The notes: a model not told the origin generated them from the sequence alone. A stretch of DNA of 64,000 nt from Streptomyces sp. CA-278952 (GCF_028747205.1 NZ_CP112880.1:186001-250000); one strand, 5' to 3'; shown: positions 24,195-32,322, counted from the first letter of the stretch. A program made the numbers and translations.

Positions 24195-24854
24195 ATGAAG
24201 ATCGGCATCATCGGCGCGGGCAACATCGGCGGCAACCTGACGCGACGTCTCACCGCCCTCGGGCATGAGGTGGCGGTCGCCAACTCCCGCGGCCCCCACA
24301 CGCTCACCGCCCTCGCCGAAGAGACGGGGGCGAAGCCGGTGCCCGCGTCGGAGGCTGCGCGAGGCGCCCAGGTGGTCGTCGTCACCGTGCCGCTGAAGGC
24401 CGTGCCCGACCTGCCCGACGGATTCCTCGACGGTGCGGCGGAGGGCGCCGCGGTCATCGACACGGGCAACTACTACCCGCAGCAGCGCGACGGCCGCATC
24501 GCCGCCATCGAGGACGGGCTGCCCGAGAGCCGGTGGACGGAGCGGCAGATCGGTCACCCCGTGATCAAGGCGTTCAACGGCACGTACGCCCAGGACATCC
24601 TGAACCGGGGCCGCCCGCAGGGCACTCCGGGCCGGCAGGCGCTCCCCGTGGCGGGCGACGACCCGAAGGCCAAACAGGCGGTCCGCGACCTCATCGATGA
24701 GTTGGGCTTCGACACGGTCGACAGCGGCGGCCTGGACGAATCCTGGCGCCAGCAGCCCGGCACGCCGGTGTACGGCAGCCAGGGCGACGTCGACGCCATC
24801 GTGAAGGCCCTCTCGGAAGCATCGCAGGAGCGCACCGCTGAGTGGCGCGCCTGA
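24195..24854 (+). CDS. NADPH-dependent F420 reductase-like oxidoreductase
   Basis: 219 residues from the ATG at 24195. The NADP-binding Rossmann motif GIIGAGNIGGNLTRRLTALG begins at residue 3, followed by VAVANSRGPHTL, which reads the 2'-phosphate. The F420_oxidored (NADP-binding) family is further shown by VVVVTVPLKAVPDLP, the NYYPQQRDGRIAA segment, KAFNGTYAQDI and the DSGGLDESWRQQPGTPVYG end. The family includes the F420:NADPH reductases and relatives of unknown substrate. It is a single gene facing a divergent ctaD and followed by a strong hairpin. Confidence 0.85.
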   Translation: MKIGIIGAGNIGGNLTRRLTALGHEVAVANSRGPHTLTALAEETGAKPVPASEAARGAQVVVVTVPLKAVPDLPDGFLDGAAEGAAVIDTGNYYPQQRDGRIAAIEDGLPESRWTERQIGHPVIKAFNGTYAQDILNRGRPQGTPGRQALPVAGDDPKAKQAVRDLIDELGFDTVDSGGLDESWRQQPGTPVYGSQGDVDAIVKALSEASQERTAEWRA

Positions 24855-24889
24855 GGCCGGTCGTCACGCCGGCGGGACGACCGGGCGAC

Positions 24890-24934
24890 CACTCCGGCCG
24901 GGCGGGAAACGGGGGCACTCGCCCGGCCGGAGTG
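24890..24934. terminator. Bidirectional hairpin terminator
   Basis: A 15-bp perfect inverted repeat (CACTCCGGCCGGGCG and its complement) flanks a 15-base loop between converging genes, just upstream of the end of the Asp23-like gene at 24945. Confidence 0.75.
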
Positions 24935-24944
24935 CCGGCCGCCC

Positions 24945-25283
24945 TCAGACGACGCCCGTCACAGTGATCCGGAGCGAGACAACTGGCTCCTCCGGCAGCA
25001 CGGCGCCGACCGCGGCCTGGACGGCCCTGGTGACGTCGAGCGCCCGGTGACCACGGCACAGGACGAACCGGATGTCGATGTGCCAGCCGTCGTTCTCGTC
25101 CCGGCCGACCCGCACTCCCGGTGTCCTGTTCCCGGTCAATGGGGCGCGGCGCGGGGTGCGCTCGGCGATCCGGGTGCGTAGCAGGTCCGCCATGCCGGGG
25201 CGCAGGAACGCGACGCCCCGCACGCCCCGAGCGGCCTCGGCGGCAGCCCCGGCCACCCGGTCCCGGCGTGTGTCCGCGGTCAT
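24945..25283 (-). CDS. Asp23/Gls24-like protein, small
   Basis: 112 residues. The sequence opens with a helix (RDRVAGAAAEAARGVRGVAF), then an Arg-rich region, and its second half has the strand pattern of Asp23 (VRVGRDENDGWHIDIRFVLC, ALDVTRAVQAAVGAVLPEEP). It is the last gene of a minus-strand operon, overlapping the preceding ZAS-Asp23 gene by ATGA. Asp23/Gls24 proteins are membrane-associated envelope-stress proteins of Gram-positive bacteria; this one lacks a membrane anchor of its own. Confidence 0.7.
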   Translation of the reverse strand: MTADTRRDRVAGAAAEAARGVRGVAFLRPGMADLLRTRIAERTPRRAPLTGNRTPGVRVGRDENDGWHIDIRFVLCRGHRALDVTRAVQAAVGAVLPEEPVVSLRITVTGVV

Positions 25284-26050
25284 CGCGCTGCTCCCGTCCC
25301 GTGTCCGTCGGCCCGGCCGTCCGCTTGACCGCCGATGACCGTACCGTCGTCTCCGTGGCTGTCGCTGTGCACACGGTGGCCAACGTCCTCGTAGAAGACG
25401 TCAAGAGTGTCGACCGTGTCGAGGATGTCGACAACGAGAACGTCGGTGGTCGCGAGGCGGATACCGATGTCCCGGTCGGCGACCTCGGCGACCCGTGCGC
25501 GCACGGTGTCGGCCAGGTCTCGCAGGGGCAGGCCGAGCCTCGCCGCCACCTCGACCCGAATATGCAGCTCTCCGGTGGGGTCCGCCGGGTCGAGTGGGGC
25601 GATACGGCAGCTCCCGGCCCGCACCCCGGGCAGGCTGTCGACCGCCGCCCGCAGTATCCGTGCGACCGCGGACTCGACCATCCAGTGGTCCTCCCCCGGC
25701 TCTCCCAGCGGCAGTGGGCGTCCCGGGCGCAGTTCGAGCCGTACGAGGTCCATGACACGAGCCGTTATGGCCGTGGTGTCCGGTGTGCCGGGCTCCTGCT
25801 CACAGGTACGGCGTACCGCGTCGTCAAGGCCTGTGAGGTCGGCCAGGGCGGCAGAGCAGAAGGGGCAATCGGCGAAGTGGGGTTCCTCCGCCGAGCGACC
25901 AGTGTCCCAGGCCTCCCAGACGTCGGTGAGCAGGCGCCCGCAACCGAGCCGCTCATCCTCCTCCTCGTATCGGCTCTCCTCGTATCGGTTCTCCCTGTAT
26001 CGGCTCTCCTCGTGCCGGCTCTTCTCCGGCCGGTCCGGATTGGCGCTCAT
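25280..26050 (-). CDS. ZAS zinc anti-sigma motif fused to an Asp23-like domain
   Basis: 256 residues from the ATG at 26050, which overlaps the sigma gene's stop as ATGA (an in-frame ATG at 26056 is also possible). The N-terminus has three EESRY-type repeats, then the HX3CX2C motif HFADCPFC at residues 58-65, which is the zinc-binding signature of ZAS anti-sigma factors. A long Asp23-like domain (about 90-235; WMVESAVARILRAAVDSLPG, LHIRVEVAARLGLPLRDLAD) follows in place of the usual membrane helix. Next to an ECF sigma gene, it is probably its anti-sigma factor. The Asp23 domain would sense or bind envelope components. Confidence 0.8.
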   Translation of the reverse strand: MSANPDRPEKSRHEESRYRENRYEESRYEEEDERLGCGRLLTDVWEAWDTGRSAEEPHFADCPFCSAALADLTGLDDAVRRTCEQEPGTPDTTAITARVMDLVRLELRPGRPLPLGEPGEDHWMVESAVARILRAAVDSLPGVRAGSCRIAPLDPADPTGELHIRVEVAARLGLPLRDLADTVRARVAEVADRDIGIRLATTDVLVVDILDTVDTLDVFYEDVGHRVHSDSHGDDGTVIGGQADGRADGHGTGAAR

Positions 26051-26634
26051 CGCCATGCGCTCATCGCCTCCGTCAAGGAGCGGCGGGCCCGGAAAACCCG
26101 GCCGCGGACCGCCTGCAGACTGATTCCGACCGTTCCCGCGATGCTCTCGTACGACAGTCCCTGCATCTCACGCAGCACCCAGCACACCCGCTGTTCGGGT
26201 GAGAGGCTCGCCATCGCCTCGGCCAGCGCGTCGACGGCCGCCCGCGACTCCACCGCACGGGCGGGGGACGCCTGGTGTTCGGGGGCGGCCTGCTCGGGCA
26301 CCGAGTCGAGGTCCGCCGCCGGTCTGCGGGCTCTGAGCCGGTTGAGGCAGCGGTTGGTGACGATGCGGTAGAGCCAGGTGTGGAAGGAGGCGTCCCGGCG
26401 GAACTCGGGGAGTTTTCGCCAGGCGCTCACGAAAGCGTCCTGTACGGCGTCCTCCGCGTCCGCCCGGTCGCCGAGAAGCCGCGTCGCCAGTTGCAACATC
26501 ACGGGGCCGTGCCTGCGCACGAGCACCTCGAAGGCCTCCTCGTCCCCCTCCCCCGCCCTCACGACCAGCAGTGCCTCGTCGGACGGCGCGGCGTCCGGCG
26601 CGCGCTCCGTCAGCTGATTCCCGTCGCCGGGCAC
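26047..26634 (-). CDS. ECF-family RNA polymerase sigma factor
   Basis: 195 residues from a GTG at 26634 with AAGGAG seven bases upstream; earlier starts add Arg-rich non-family sequence. Region 2 reads FEVLVRRHGPVMLQLATRLL, DAEDAVQDAFVSAWRKLPEF and FHTWLYRIVTNRCLNRLR; region 4 reads MASLSPEQRVCWVLREMQGL, SYESIAGTVGISLQAVRGRV. It directs RNA polymerase to envelope-stress promoters, likely including its own operon and the divergent Asp23 operon. Its stop overlaps the anti-sigma gene by ATGA, which favours co-production in a fixed ratio. Confidence 0.9.
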   Translation of the reverse strand: MPGDGNQLTERAPDAAPSDEALLVVRAGEGDEEAFEVLVRRHGPVMLQLATRLLGDRADAEDAVQDAFVSAWRKLPEFRRDASFHTWLYRIVTNRCLNRLRARRPAADLDSVPEQAAPEHQASPARAVESRAAVDALAEAMASLSPEQRVCWVLREMQGLSYESIAGTVGISLQAVRGRVFRARRSLTEAMSAWR

Positions 26635-26941
26635 GGACCAACTCCTTCCCCGCTCATTTCCACGACGCCTGCTCCTGCTTCTGTACCCGTCCGGCACACG
26701 ACCCCGCACGCGTCTCTCCACGTGGCCTCGTGACCGCTTCTCGTCGTTGGACCCACCGCGAGGCCGTATGTCACGCACTCACGCAGCTCTTTTCCGCACG
26801 GCACGGTGTGCCGTCGCCCGTAGTCCCTCGTCCGCCGCCCTGCTTCCGGGAAATATCCGCGAACCCGCGTGACGAATCGGCGCACAGCGTGTCCAACGAA
26901 ATGTCAGGCAGAACGAGCCGAGCGAGACGCGAGGAGTTTCC
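26635..26941. promoter_or_regulatory. Divergent control region of the Asp23 locus
   Basis: About 300 bases between the sigma gene and the Asp23 gene, with no convincing gene. The 17-base inverted repeat ACGGCACGGTGTGCCGT (26798-26814) is centred between the two genes and could be an operator. Both promoters must lie here. An ECF-type -35/-10 pair was not identified with confidence. Confidence 0.5.
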
Positions 26942-27466
26942 ATGACCACCATCCAGCCAGCAGCGACCGTTCCCCCCGCGGGAGCCACTTCACGGACGGG
27001 CTCGACGAAGCAGAGCGGCTCCGCGGGCGGGACCACCACGGTCGGCAGCGGGGCCACCGGGGCGACCGAGCCGGCGGCGACGCGAGGCCGCACCTCCATC
27101 GCGGACACCGTCGTCGTGAAGATCGCGGGGATGGCGGCCCGCGAGATCCCCGGCGTCCACGACATGGGCGGCGGCCTCTCCCGCACACTCGGCGCGGTCC
27201 GCGACCGGGTGCCGGGCGGCCGGCCGAACGTCGGGCGGGGCGTCAAGGTCGAGGTGGGCGAGCGCCAGACCGCCATCGACTTGGACCTTGTCGTCGAGTA
27301 CGGAGTCGCGATCACCGATGTGGCGCACGACGTCCGCGAGAACGTCATCGCGGCGGTGGAGCGCACCACGGGCCTTGAGGTCGTGGAGGTCAATGTGACG
27401 GTCAACGACGTGCATCTGCCCGAGGATGACGACGAGGTCGCCTCGTCCGAGACGCGCGTGGCGTGA
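26942..27466 (+). CDS. Asp23/Gls24 family envelope stress response protein
   Basis: 174 residues; GAGGAG lies upstream of the ATG at 26942. A Ser/Thr/Gly-rich 50-residue N-terminus precedes a full Asp23 domain: IADTVVVKIAGMAAREIPGV, a Gly/Arg loop, VKVEVGERQTAIDLDLVVEY, DVRENVIAAVERTTGLEVVE. In Staphylococcus Asp23 binds AmaP at the membrane, and the AmaP gene here is three genes downstream. It opens the plus-strand operon and is probably the main structural partner of the system. Confidence 0.88.
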   Translation: MTTIQPAATVPPAGATSRTGSTKQSGSAGGTTTVGSGATGATEPAATRGRTSIADTVVVKIAGMAAREIPGVHDMGGGLSRTLGAVRDRVPGGRPNVGRGVKVEVGERQTAIDLDLVVEYGVAITDVAHDVRENVIAAVERTTGLEVVEVNVTVNDVHLPEDDDEVASSETRVA

Positions 27467-27470
27467 CGGC

Positions 27471-27698
27471 GTGACGCGGAAGATGGACGCGTCCGGCCCG
27501 GCGGGGGGTGCGCCGGGCCGGGGTGCCTATGGGGCGGCGGCGGGCATGGCGCTGGGGTTCGCGGGCTGGTTCGGCGGGTTCGGTGCCTTCCTCGTGGTCG
27601 CATCGCTGGGCGCGGTGGGCTGGTTCGCCGGGCACCTCGTGGACCGGGGCACCAGCCTGCGCGAGTTCCTGGACACGGTGGCGGGGCGGCGGCCATGA
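27471..27698 (+). CDS. DUF2273-like small membrane protein
   Basis: 75 residues from a GTG at 27471, five bases after the Asp23 stop; an ATG at 27483 is also possible. After an Ala/Gly-rich head there is one or two hydrophobic helices (GMALGFAGWFGGFGAFLVVA, LGAVGWFAGHLVDRG). Small two-helix proteins of the DUF2273 type are encoded with Asp23 and AmaP in other Gram-positive bacteria. It overlaps the next gene by ATGA. The role is probably to help anchor or organise the Asp23 complex at the membrane. Confidence 0.7.
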   Translation: MTRKMDASGPAGGAPGRGAYGAAAGMALGFAGWFGGFGAFLVVASLGAVGWFAGHLVDRGTSLREFLDTVAGRRP

Positions 27699-28717
27699 CG
27701 GTGCCGGCCGGCGGGCGTGGTACGACGACGGTGGTTCCCCGCGCCGTCCGGCGGATCGCCGAGCGGGCGGTGGCCGAGGCACTGCCCGTCGGTGGCGCGG
27801 TGACCCGCGGTTCCGCTTCGGTGCGCGGCGCGTCCGCGCGGGTCACGGTCGGCATCCGACTGCCATATCCGATACGGGCGGATGAGGCGACCGAGCGGAT
27901 CCGGGAGCGGGCACGGACCCGGACGGCGGCCCTGACGGGCCTGTCCGTTCCGCACGCGGACGTCCGGATCGATGAGCTCTCGGTGATTCCGCTGCCGCCC
28001 GCCCGGAAACCCTCGGGCGATGTGCCCTCCGGGGCGGACGATGCGGCGCGCAGGGCGGAGCACACCGTACGGGGCGGTGGCCCCGGCGGCCGGCCCCGGG
28101 CCCAGCGCCGGATTCCCGCGGCACTGACGGCGGCCGTCGGAGCCGCCGGCTGTGCGCTGCTCCTGGTGGACGTCGTCGCTGTCCGGGTCGGCGGCACACC
28201 CGCCGCCTGGCGGACCTGGCTGGTCGACTGGGCGTCGACGCACGGCCCGGCGGACACGGCGGTCCGGGTCGGCGGGATGCTGGCCGCGCTGACCGGCGCA
28301 TGGCTGCTGGGGTGCGCCCTGCTCCCGGGGCACCGGCGCGGACTGACGATGGCGGCGCCCGCGCCGCGATTGCGGGCGGCGCTCGACCGTTCGGCCGCCG
28401 CCCGGGTCGTCCAGGAGCGGACCGCCGCCGTAGCCGGAGTGGTTCGGGTCCGGGTCAGTGTGCGGCGGCGACGCGTCAAGGTGCTGGCGGAGGTGGGCTA
28501 CGGCGACCCGGAGCAGGTGCGGGCCGAAGTGGTCCGAGTCGTCGGAGCGGCCCTGCCGGAGCTGGGACTGGCTCGGGCTCCCGCGCTGCGGGTCGGGACC
28601 CGGGTCCGGCGTGACCGGCATGGCCCGCCGCCCTCCACCGAGGAGCCGACGGAATCCGCAGCCGCTTCGACGACAGCGGCTCCGGCTCCGGCTCCGGCTG
28701 AACAGAGAGAGGTGTGA
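27695..28717 (+). CDS. Asp23-like/DUF6286 protein with a membrane hairpin
   Basis: 340 residues. An N-terminal Asp23-like domain (about 10-105; ASARVTVGIRLPYPIRADEA) is followed by an Arg/Pro linker, then two hydrophobic segments (TAAVGAAGCALLLVDVVAVR and AALTGAWLLGCALLPGHRRG) and a second Asp23-like domain (about 225-310; VRVSVRRRRVKVLAEVGYGD). The C-terminus is an Ala/Pro tail. The architecture fits the DUF6286 proteins that accompany Asp23 in Streptomyces. It would place Asp23-like domains on the cytoplasmic face of the membrane. Confidence 0.78.
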   Translation: MTVPAGGRGTTTVVPRAVRRIAERAVAEALPVGGAVTRGSASVRGASARVTVGIRLPYPIRADEATERIRERARTRTAALTGLSVPHADVRIDELSVIPLPPARKPSGDVPSGADDAARRAEHTVRGGGPGGRPRAQRRIPAALTAAVGAAGCALLLVDVVAVRVGGTPAAWRTWLVDWASTHGPADTAVRVGGMLAALTGAWLLGCALLPGHRRGLTMAAPAPRLRAALDRSAAARVVQERTAAVAGVVRVRVSVRRRRVKVLAEVGYGDPEQVRAEVVRVVGAALPELGLARAPALRVGTRVRRDRHGPPPSTEEPTESAAASTTAAPAPAPAEQREV

Positions 28718-28721
28718 AGGG

Positions 28722-29315
28722 ATGTCGGTGATCAGGCGTGGCGTGGTCAACAGGTCACTGCTCGGTGTCGCCGGGCTGGTGCTGGTGGTCTGCGGCGGCT
28801 GGCTGGCCGTGGGCGACGGTTCGGCATGGGTCCCGGTGGTGGACCGCGTCCCGCACTGGTGGCCGACGCCCTCGCCGGACGGGGTGTTGCTGGACCGCGG
28901 ATTGACGGCACGGCTCCGGGAGAAGAGTTGGTGGAGCCCTGCGCTGATCACCGGGCTCGCCCTCGTTCTGGCGCTGCTGGGGTGGTGGTTGGCCCGTCAG
29001 GCACTGTCGGGCAGGACCCGTTGGTCGGTGCTGCCACGGAGCGGGCCGGTACTGCGCAGGCGTGCGTGGGAACGGGCGATGGCCACCCAGGTGGCGGCGT
29101 TCGACGACGTGGCGCGTGCCCGCGTGCGACTGGTGGGGGGCCGGCCACTGCGGGCGGTGGTGACGGTGGTCGTGGAGCCCGGGGCCCGGCCGGCACAGAT
29201 CGTGCGGTCCGTGGCCGGGGTCATCGCGGAGGCCCGTGACAGCGGCGGCGTAAGGAGTCTGTCGGCCGACATACGGGTCCGGGTCGCGAACCGGCGGGAG
29301 CGCCGGACGCGTTGA
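28722..29315 (+). CDS. AmaP-like alkaline-shock membrane anchor
   Basis: 197 residues from the ATG at 28722, four bases after the previous stop. Two membrane helices (LLGVAGLVLVVCGGWLAVGD and LITGLALVLALLGWWLARQA) flank a short outside loop and precede a cytoplasmic domain (about 105-197) with Asp23-like strands (ARVRLVGGRPLRAVVTVVVE). This is the layout of AmaP, which recruits Asp23 to the cytoplasmic membrane. It closes the operon. With the sigma and anti-sigma genes it forms a complete envelope-stress module. Confidence 0.82.
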   Translation: MSVIRRGVVNRSLLGVAGLVLVVCGGWLAVGDGSAWVPVVDRVPHWWPTPSPDGVLLDRGLTARLREKSWWSPALITGLALVLALLGWWLARQALSGRTRWSVLPRSGPVLRRRAWERAMATQVAAFDDVARARVRLVGGRPLRAVVTVVVEPGARPAQIVRSVAGVIAEARDSGGVRSLSADIRVRVANRRERRTR

Positions 29316-29421
29316 ACCGCCGCGGCCCGTGTGCCGAGTCGCGCCACGGCAGTCCGGCCGCCGCCCACGGCTGTGTGTGGCAGCCCTACAGAGCTCCTCC
29401 CACCCTCGCCCCCACAGAGTC

Positions 29422-29433
29422 TACTCGCGAGTA
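29422..29433. promoter_or_regulatory. 12-bp palindrome upstream of the SRPBCC gene
   Basis: TACTCGCGAGTA is a perfect palindrome 85 bases before the GTG at 29518, with AAGGT-rich sequence after it. Its size and symmetry fit TetR-type operators. No TetR gene is adjacent. Confidence 0.45.
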
Positions 29434-29517
29434 AGGTATGGGCTCCGGGATGTCGGCCCACGGCCCGTACGGCACCCGGGCGTGGCCCGTCAACGGCCGT
29501 GGACAAGGAGTCTCACT

Positions 29518-30036
29518 GTGCCCCGCACCATGTCCGTAGCAGACAGCATCGTCATCGACGCCAGCCCGGCTAAGGTCTATGAACAGCTCAGCGACCCCAC
29601 GGCGATGGGGCGTTGGAGTCCGGAGAACCGTGGCGCGACCGTGCACGGCGAGCCGCGTGGTGCGTACGTCGGCATGGTCTTCGAGGGCCGGAACAAGCGC
29701 GGTGCGGCACGCTGGACGACACGGTGCACAGTGACGGCGGCCGACCCCGGCGAGCGCTTCGCCTTCCGGGTGCACGCAATCGGTCTGCGGCGCCCTCTGC
29801 TCCCGGGGCCGATCGCCACGTGGGACTACCGTTTCGAGGCAGTGGACGGCGCGACCCGGGTCACCGAGACCTGGACCGACGACCGGCACCGCTGGCCTGA
29901 CTTCCTCGCCAACGCGTTCGACCGCGTCGCGACGGGCGGGAAAACCTTCGCGCAGTTCCAGGGCGGCAACATCCGTACGACGCTGAAGCGTCTCAAGGCA
30001 GCTCTGGAGGCGGACTCCCGGGGCACCGGAAGCTAA
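29518..30036 (+). CDS. SRPBCC-family (polyketide cyclase/dehydrase-like) protein
   Basis: 172 residues from a GTG at 29518, with AAGGAG seven bases upstream. The helix-grip fold is seen in VADSIVIDASPAKVYEQLSD, PTAMGRWSPENRGATVHG, the WTTRCTVTAADPGERFAFRV strands and a long C-terminal helix (QGGNIRTTLKRLKAALEAD). Such proteins bind hydrophobic ligands and some act as cyclases or as ligand carriers. The ligand is unknown. The palindrome at 29422-29433 suggests control by a regulator that is not encoded beside it. Confidence 0.8.
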   Translation: MPRTMSVADSIVIDASPAKVYEQLSDPTAMGRWSPENRGATVHGEPRGAYVGMVFEGRNKRGAARWTTRCTVTAADPGERFAFRVHAIGLRRPLLPGPIATWDYRFEAVDGATRVTETWTDDRHRWPDFLANAFDRVATGGKTFAQFQGGNIRTTLKRLKAALEADSRGTGS

Positions 30037-30068
30037 GGACGGTCAGGTGAACCAGGTGAGTCGGGTGG

Positions 30069-30911
30069 TCAGGCGGCCCAGTGCGGAGGGCGGCTCAGGG
30101 ATGTGGGAAGTGCTGTCTCCGCGTTTCCCTTTGCGGCGTTGAGCTGGGCTTGGGTGAGGAACAGGCTTCCCGTGAGGTCGGCGCCCGAGAGGTCGGCGTC
30201 ACGGAAGTCCGCGCCGATGAGGTCGGCCAGGCGGAGGTCGGCGCCGCTGAGATCGGCGGCGATCAGATAGGCCCCACGGAGGTCCGCCGCGCGCAGGTCG
30301 GCTCCGCGCAGACGGGCTCCGATGAGGTCGGCACCGCGGTGATTGCGCTTCTTGCGCCGGGGCGCGGCGGCCCGGACGAGTTCGCTGGTGCGCAGAAGCA
30401 GCCCGGCGACCCGATCGCGGTGACCGGCGATGTCCAGTTCCGCGAAGTCGACGGCCGGCCGTGTGGTGTGCCATTCCGTCTTTTCGAGGGCCCGGCGGAT
30501 CTCGCCGTGGAGGGGACGTGCGTCCGGCAGAGTGAGAGCCTCGGTGAGATACCACAGAAGTTCGTGGAGCTGACGCATGACCGGGAACACCTGGAACATC
30601 TGCGCGGCCAGGTCGGGGGACGAACGCCAGTCACGGCCACCGTAGGTCACCTGGGAGACCTGTTGGCCGGCACCGAAGCAGTCGTACACGGTGCAGCCGG
30701 AGAAGCCCTTCGGCCGCAGCCGGGTGTGGATGCCGCAGCGGAAGTCGTCCTGAAGGTTGGGGCAGGGCCGCCCGGCGTCCTTGTCAATAGCGAAGTCCGC
30801 AGAGGCCGTCAGCGTGAGGGCGACGCAGCACAGAGCGAAACAGTTCGCGCAGTCCGCACGCAGGGCCTCCCGTCCGTCGGTGGGCACGGCGGTCGGTTTG
30901 TTGTCGGGCAC
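30069..30911 (-). CDS. Cys-rich N-terminal domain plus pentapeptide-repeat protein
   Basis: 280 residues from a GTG at 30911 with GAGGA about ten bases upstream. Residues about 17-80 form a cysteine-rich block (CANCFALCC, CPNLQDDFRCGIH, CTVYDCFG) like a small metal- or Fe-S-binding domain. A helical middle region follows. The last 75 residues are a pentapeptide-repeat array with A(D/N)LxxA spacing (GADLIGARLRGADLRAADLR and continuing), which folds as a right-handed helix that can mimic DNA. Such proteins include topoisomerase-protection factors. The Cys block makes a redox- or metal-responsive variant possible. Function unknown. Confidence 0.78.
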   Translation of the reverse strand: MPDNKPTAVPTDGREALRADCANCFALCCVALTLTASADFAIDKDAGRPCPNLQDDFRCGIHTRLRPKGFSGCTVYDCFGAGQQVSQVTYGGRDWRSSPDLAAQMFQVFPVMRQLHELLWYLTEALTLPDARPLHGEIRRALEKTEWHTTRPAVDFAELDIAGHRDRVAGLLLRTSELVRAAAPRRKKRNHRGADLIGARLRGADLRAADLRGAYLIAADLSGADLRLADLIGADFRDADLSGADLTGSLFLTQAQLNAAKGNAETALPTSLSRPPHWAA

Positions 30912-31126
30912 GGGCGGCGGGTCCTCGCGTGAGTGGTGCTGCGGAAAGAACGGGTGCAGAGCACACGAGTCTACCGAGAGGTGAGGAGGCGACACTCCCG
31001 TCGGCCCTTGCCGGCTCCGTTCGGCACTGTTGGCCCAGGGCACCAGTCGACCACTGCGACTCCCCGGGGATACCGTCGGCCGCCGCCGGTGCAGACTGGG
31101 CAGGGTACGGACGGCGAGGGGGACAG

Positions 31127-31621
31127 ATGGGCACCGAGGAGAGCAACGGATTCGAGCCCGCGACCGGCGACGGCCCACCCGTCGCCGAATCCGCGGCGGC
31201 ACGGGCCGCTTCGGTGCGGACCGCGTTCGAGGGGCTGCTGCAGATCCGTCGGCTCACCGGTGCCGGGCGGCCCGACCCCGTGGCCGCACCGGCTCCGTGG
31301 GAAGTGAACCGCCCGGTCAGGGCCATCGCGTTGGCTCTGGAGAGGTCGGGGGCCACGCCTTCGGCCGTCGACCCGTCGGGACAACGCGTGTCGGCCGGAT
31401 ACCGGGTGAGCGACGGAGAGTCGCCAGGTTCGGTACGGGTCGAGTGGACCGGACCGCCCGGCAGTGGTGCCGCCCATGACGAGGAGGAGGCGCTGGCCGG
31501 CTGCGCTTCGGCCTTGCGGGAACTGGGCTGGACAACCCTGCTCTACCGAGGGCCCCGCAGACGGCGTTACCTTGAGGTGGAACCGCCGAGCGGGTTGTCC
31601 GGCGGGCGCGGCCGGGCCTGA
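31127..31621 (+). CDS. Conserved hypothetical protein
   Basis: 164 residues; GAGGGGG lies upstream of the ATG at 31127. It has a helical stretch RAASVRTAFEGLLQIRRLTG, a Pro-rich loop and a last third with alternating strands (SVRVEWTGPPGSG, ALRELGWTTLLYRGPRRRRY). Charged ends and no signal peptide point to a cytoplasmic protein. I do not recognise the family. It diverges from the pentapeptide-repeat gene. Confidence 0.65.
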   Translation: MGTEESNGFEPATGDGPPVAESAAARAASVRTAFEGLLQIRRLTGAGRPDPVAAPAPWEVNRPVRAIALALERSGATPSAVDPSGQRVSAGYRVSDGESPGSVRVEWTGPPGSGAAHDEEEALAGCASALRELGWTTLLYRGPRRRRYLEVEPPSGLSGGRGRA

Positions 31622-32080
31622 GGCGGCGTTGAAGCTCCTATAGATCGTCAAGTCCGTGGGCGGTGTCGTTCGTCGAGCGTCTGGTCGTGGCCTCGTCGTC
31701 CGACTCCGGTGGCTTGGAGCGTGGCGGGTACTCGGCGTCGTGATCCGGCTCTGGTCGAGGCTGTCGTGGTCGGGGTATCGGTGTTCACGGGGTGCCTGTA
31801 GATCTCGCAGGCGACGAACCTTCGAGGCTGCGAACAGCGCGTGCTGCCCGGGCGGACGGACAAGACAGTGAAGAGGCCGGTGGCCAAGCCCCTATGAGGC
31901 CACGGGCACCCGTGAGCACACGCGATGGCATCCTCCGGGAGGCCGACGATTCAACGCACAGGCAACCGAAGCGCCAGTCAGACCCAGATCCATGCGCCCG
32001 AGCGATGCCGCCTACATCCTCACTGTCAGACCCATGGGGGATGCTTGACGGTCCGACAGCTCTGAGGAGGAGATGCTGAG
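31622..32080. other. Long intergenic stretch with no convincing gene
   Basis: About 460 bases of lower GC and irregular codon usage with no frame that reads like a protein. It may be a decayed insertion or an untranslated region; no transposase motif, terminal repeat or target duplication was identified. It ends in the ribosome site GAGGAGGAG of the next gene. Confidence 0.4.
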
Positions 32081-32308
32081 ATGGACAACGATGAGCTCGC
32101 CGCGGCACAGGCGTACGTCCGGCTGCTGGAGGCCACCCGGGCAGCGCTCACGGACCCCGACGACGCACCGGTCTACCTGCCGCTGCTCACCTCTCCGATG
32201 CGGGAGGCGGACCGTGCCCTGCGCAGCGCGGGGCTGACGGGCAACGAGGACCGGCTGTTCGCTCTCGTACGGGCACTGCAGCCGAGCCTCTCCGGCAGCG
32301 ACAGATAG
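32081..32308 (+). CDS. Small hypothetical helical protein
   Basis: 75 residues from the ATG at 32081, preceded by GAGGAGGAG. The sequence is helical (ELAAAQAYVRLLEATRAALT, PMREADRALRSAGLTGNEDR) without a recognised motif or membrane segment. The strong ribosome site and good codon bias support it. It converges with the hydrolase gene and shares the hairpin at 32323-32348. Confidence 0.6.
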   Translation: MDNDELAAAQAYVRLLEATRAALTDPDDAPVYLPLLTSPMREADRALRSAGLTGNEDRLFALVRALQPSLSGSDR

Positions 32309-32322
32309 GCGGGGCGGAGGTG

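Noticed and set aside
31648..31887. A 79-codon minus-strand frame that looked like a possible transposase tail
   Set aside because: No motif, no ribosome site and weak codon bias; the region is listed as an empty gap.
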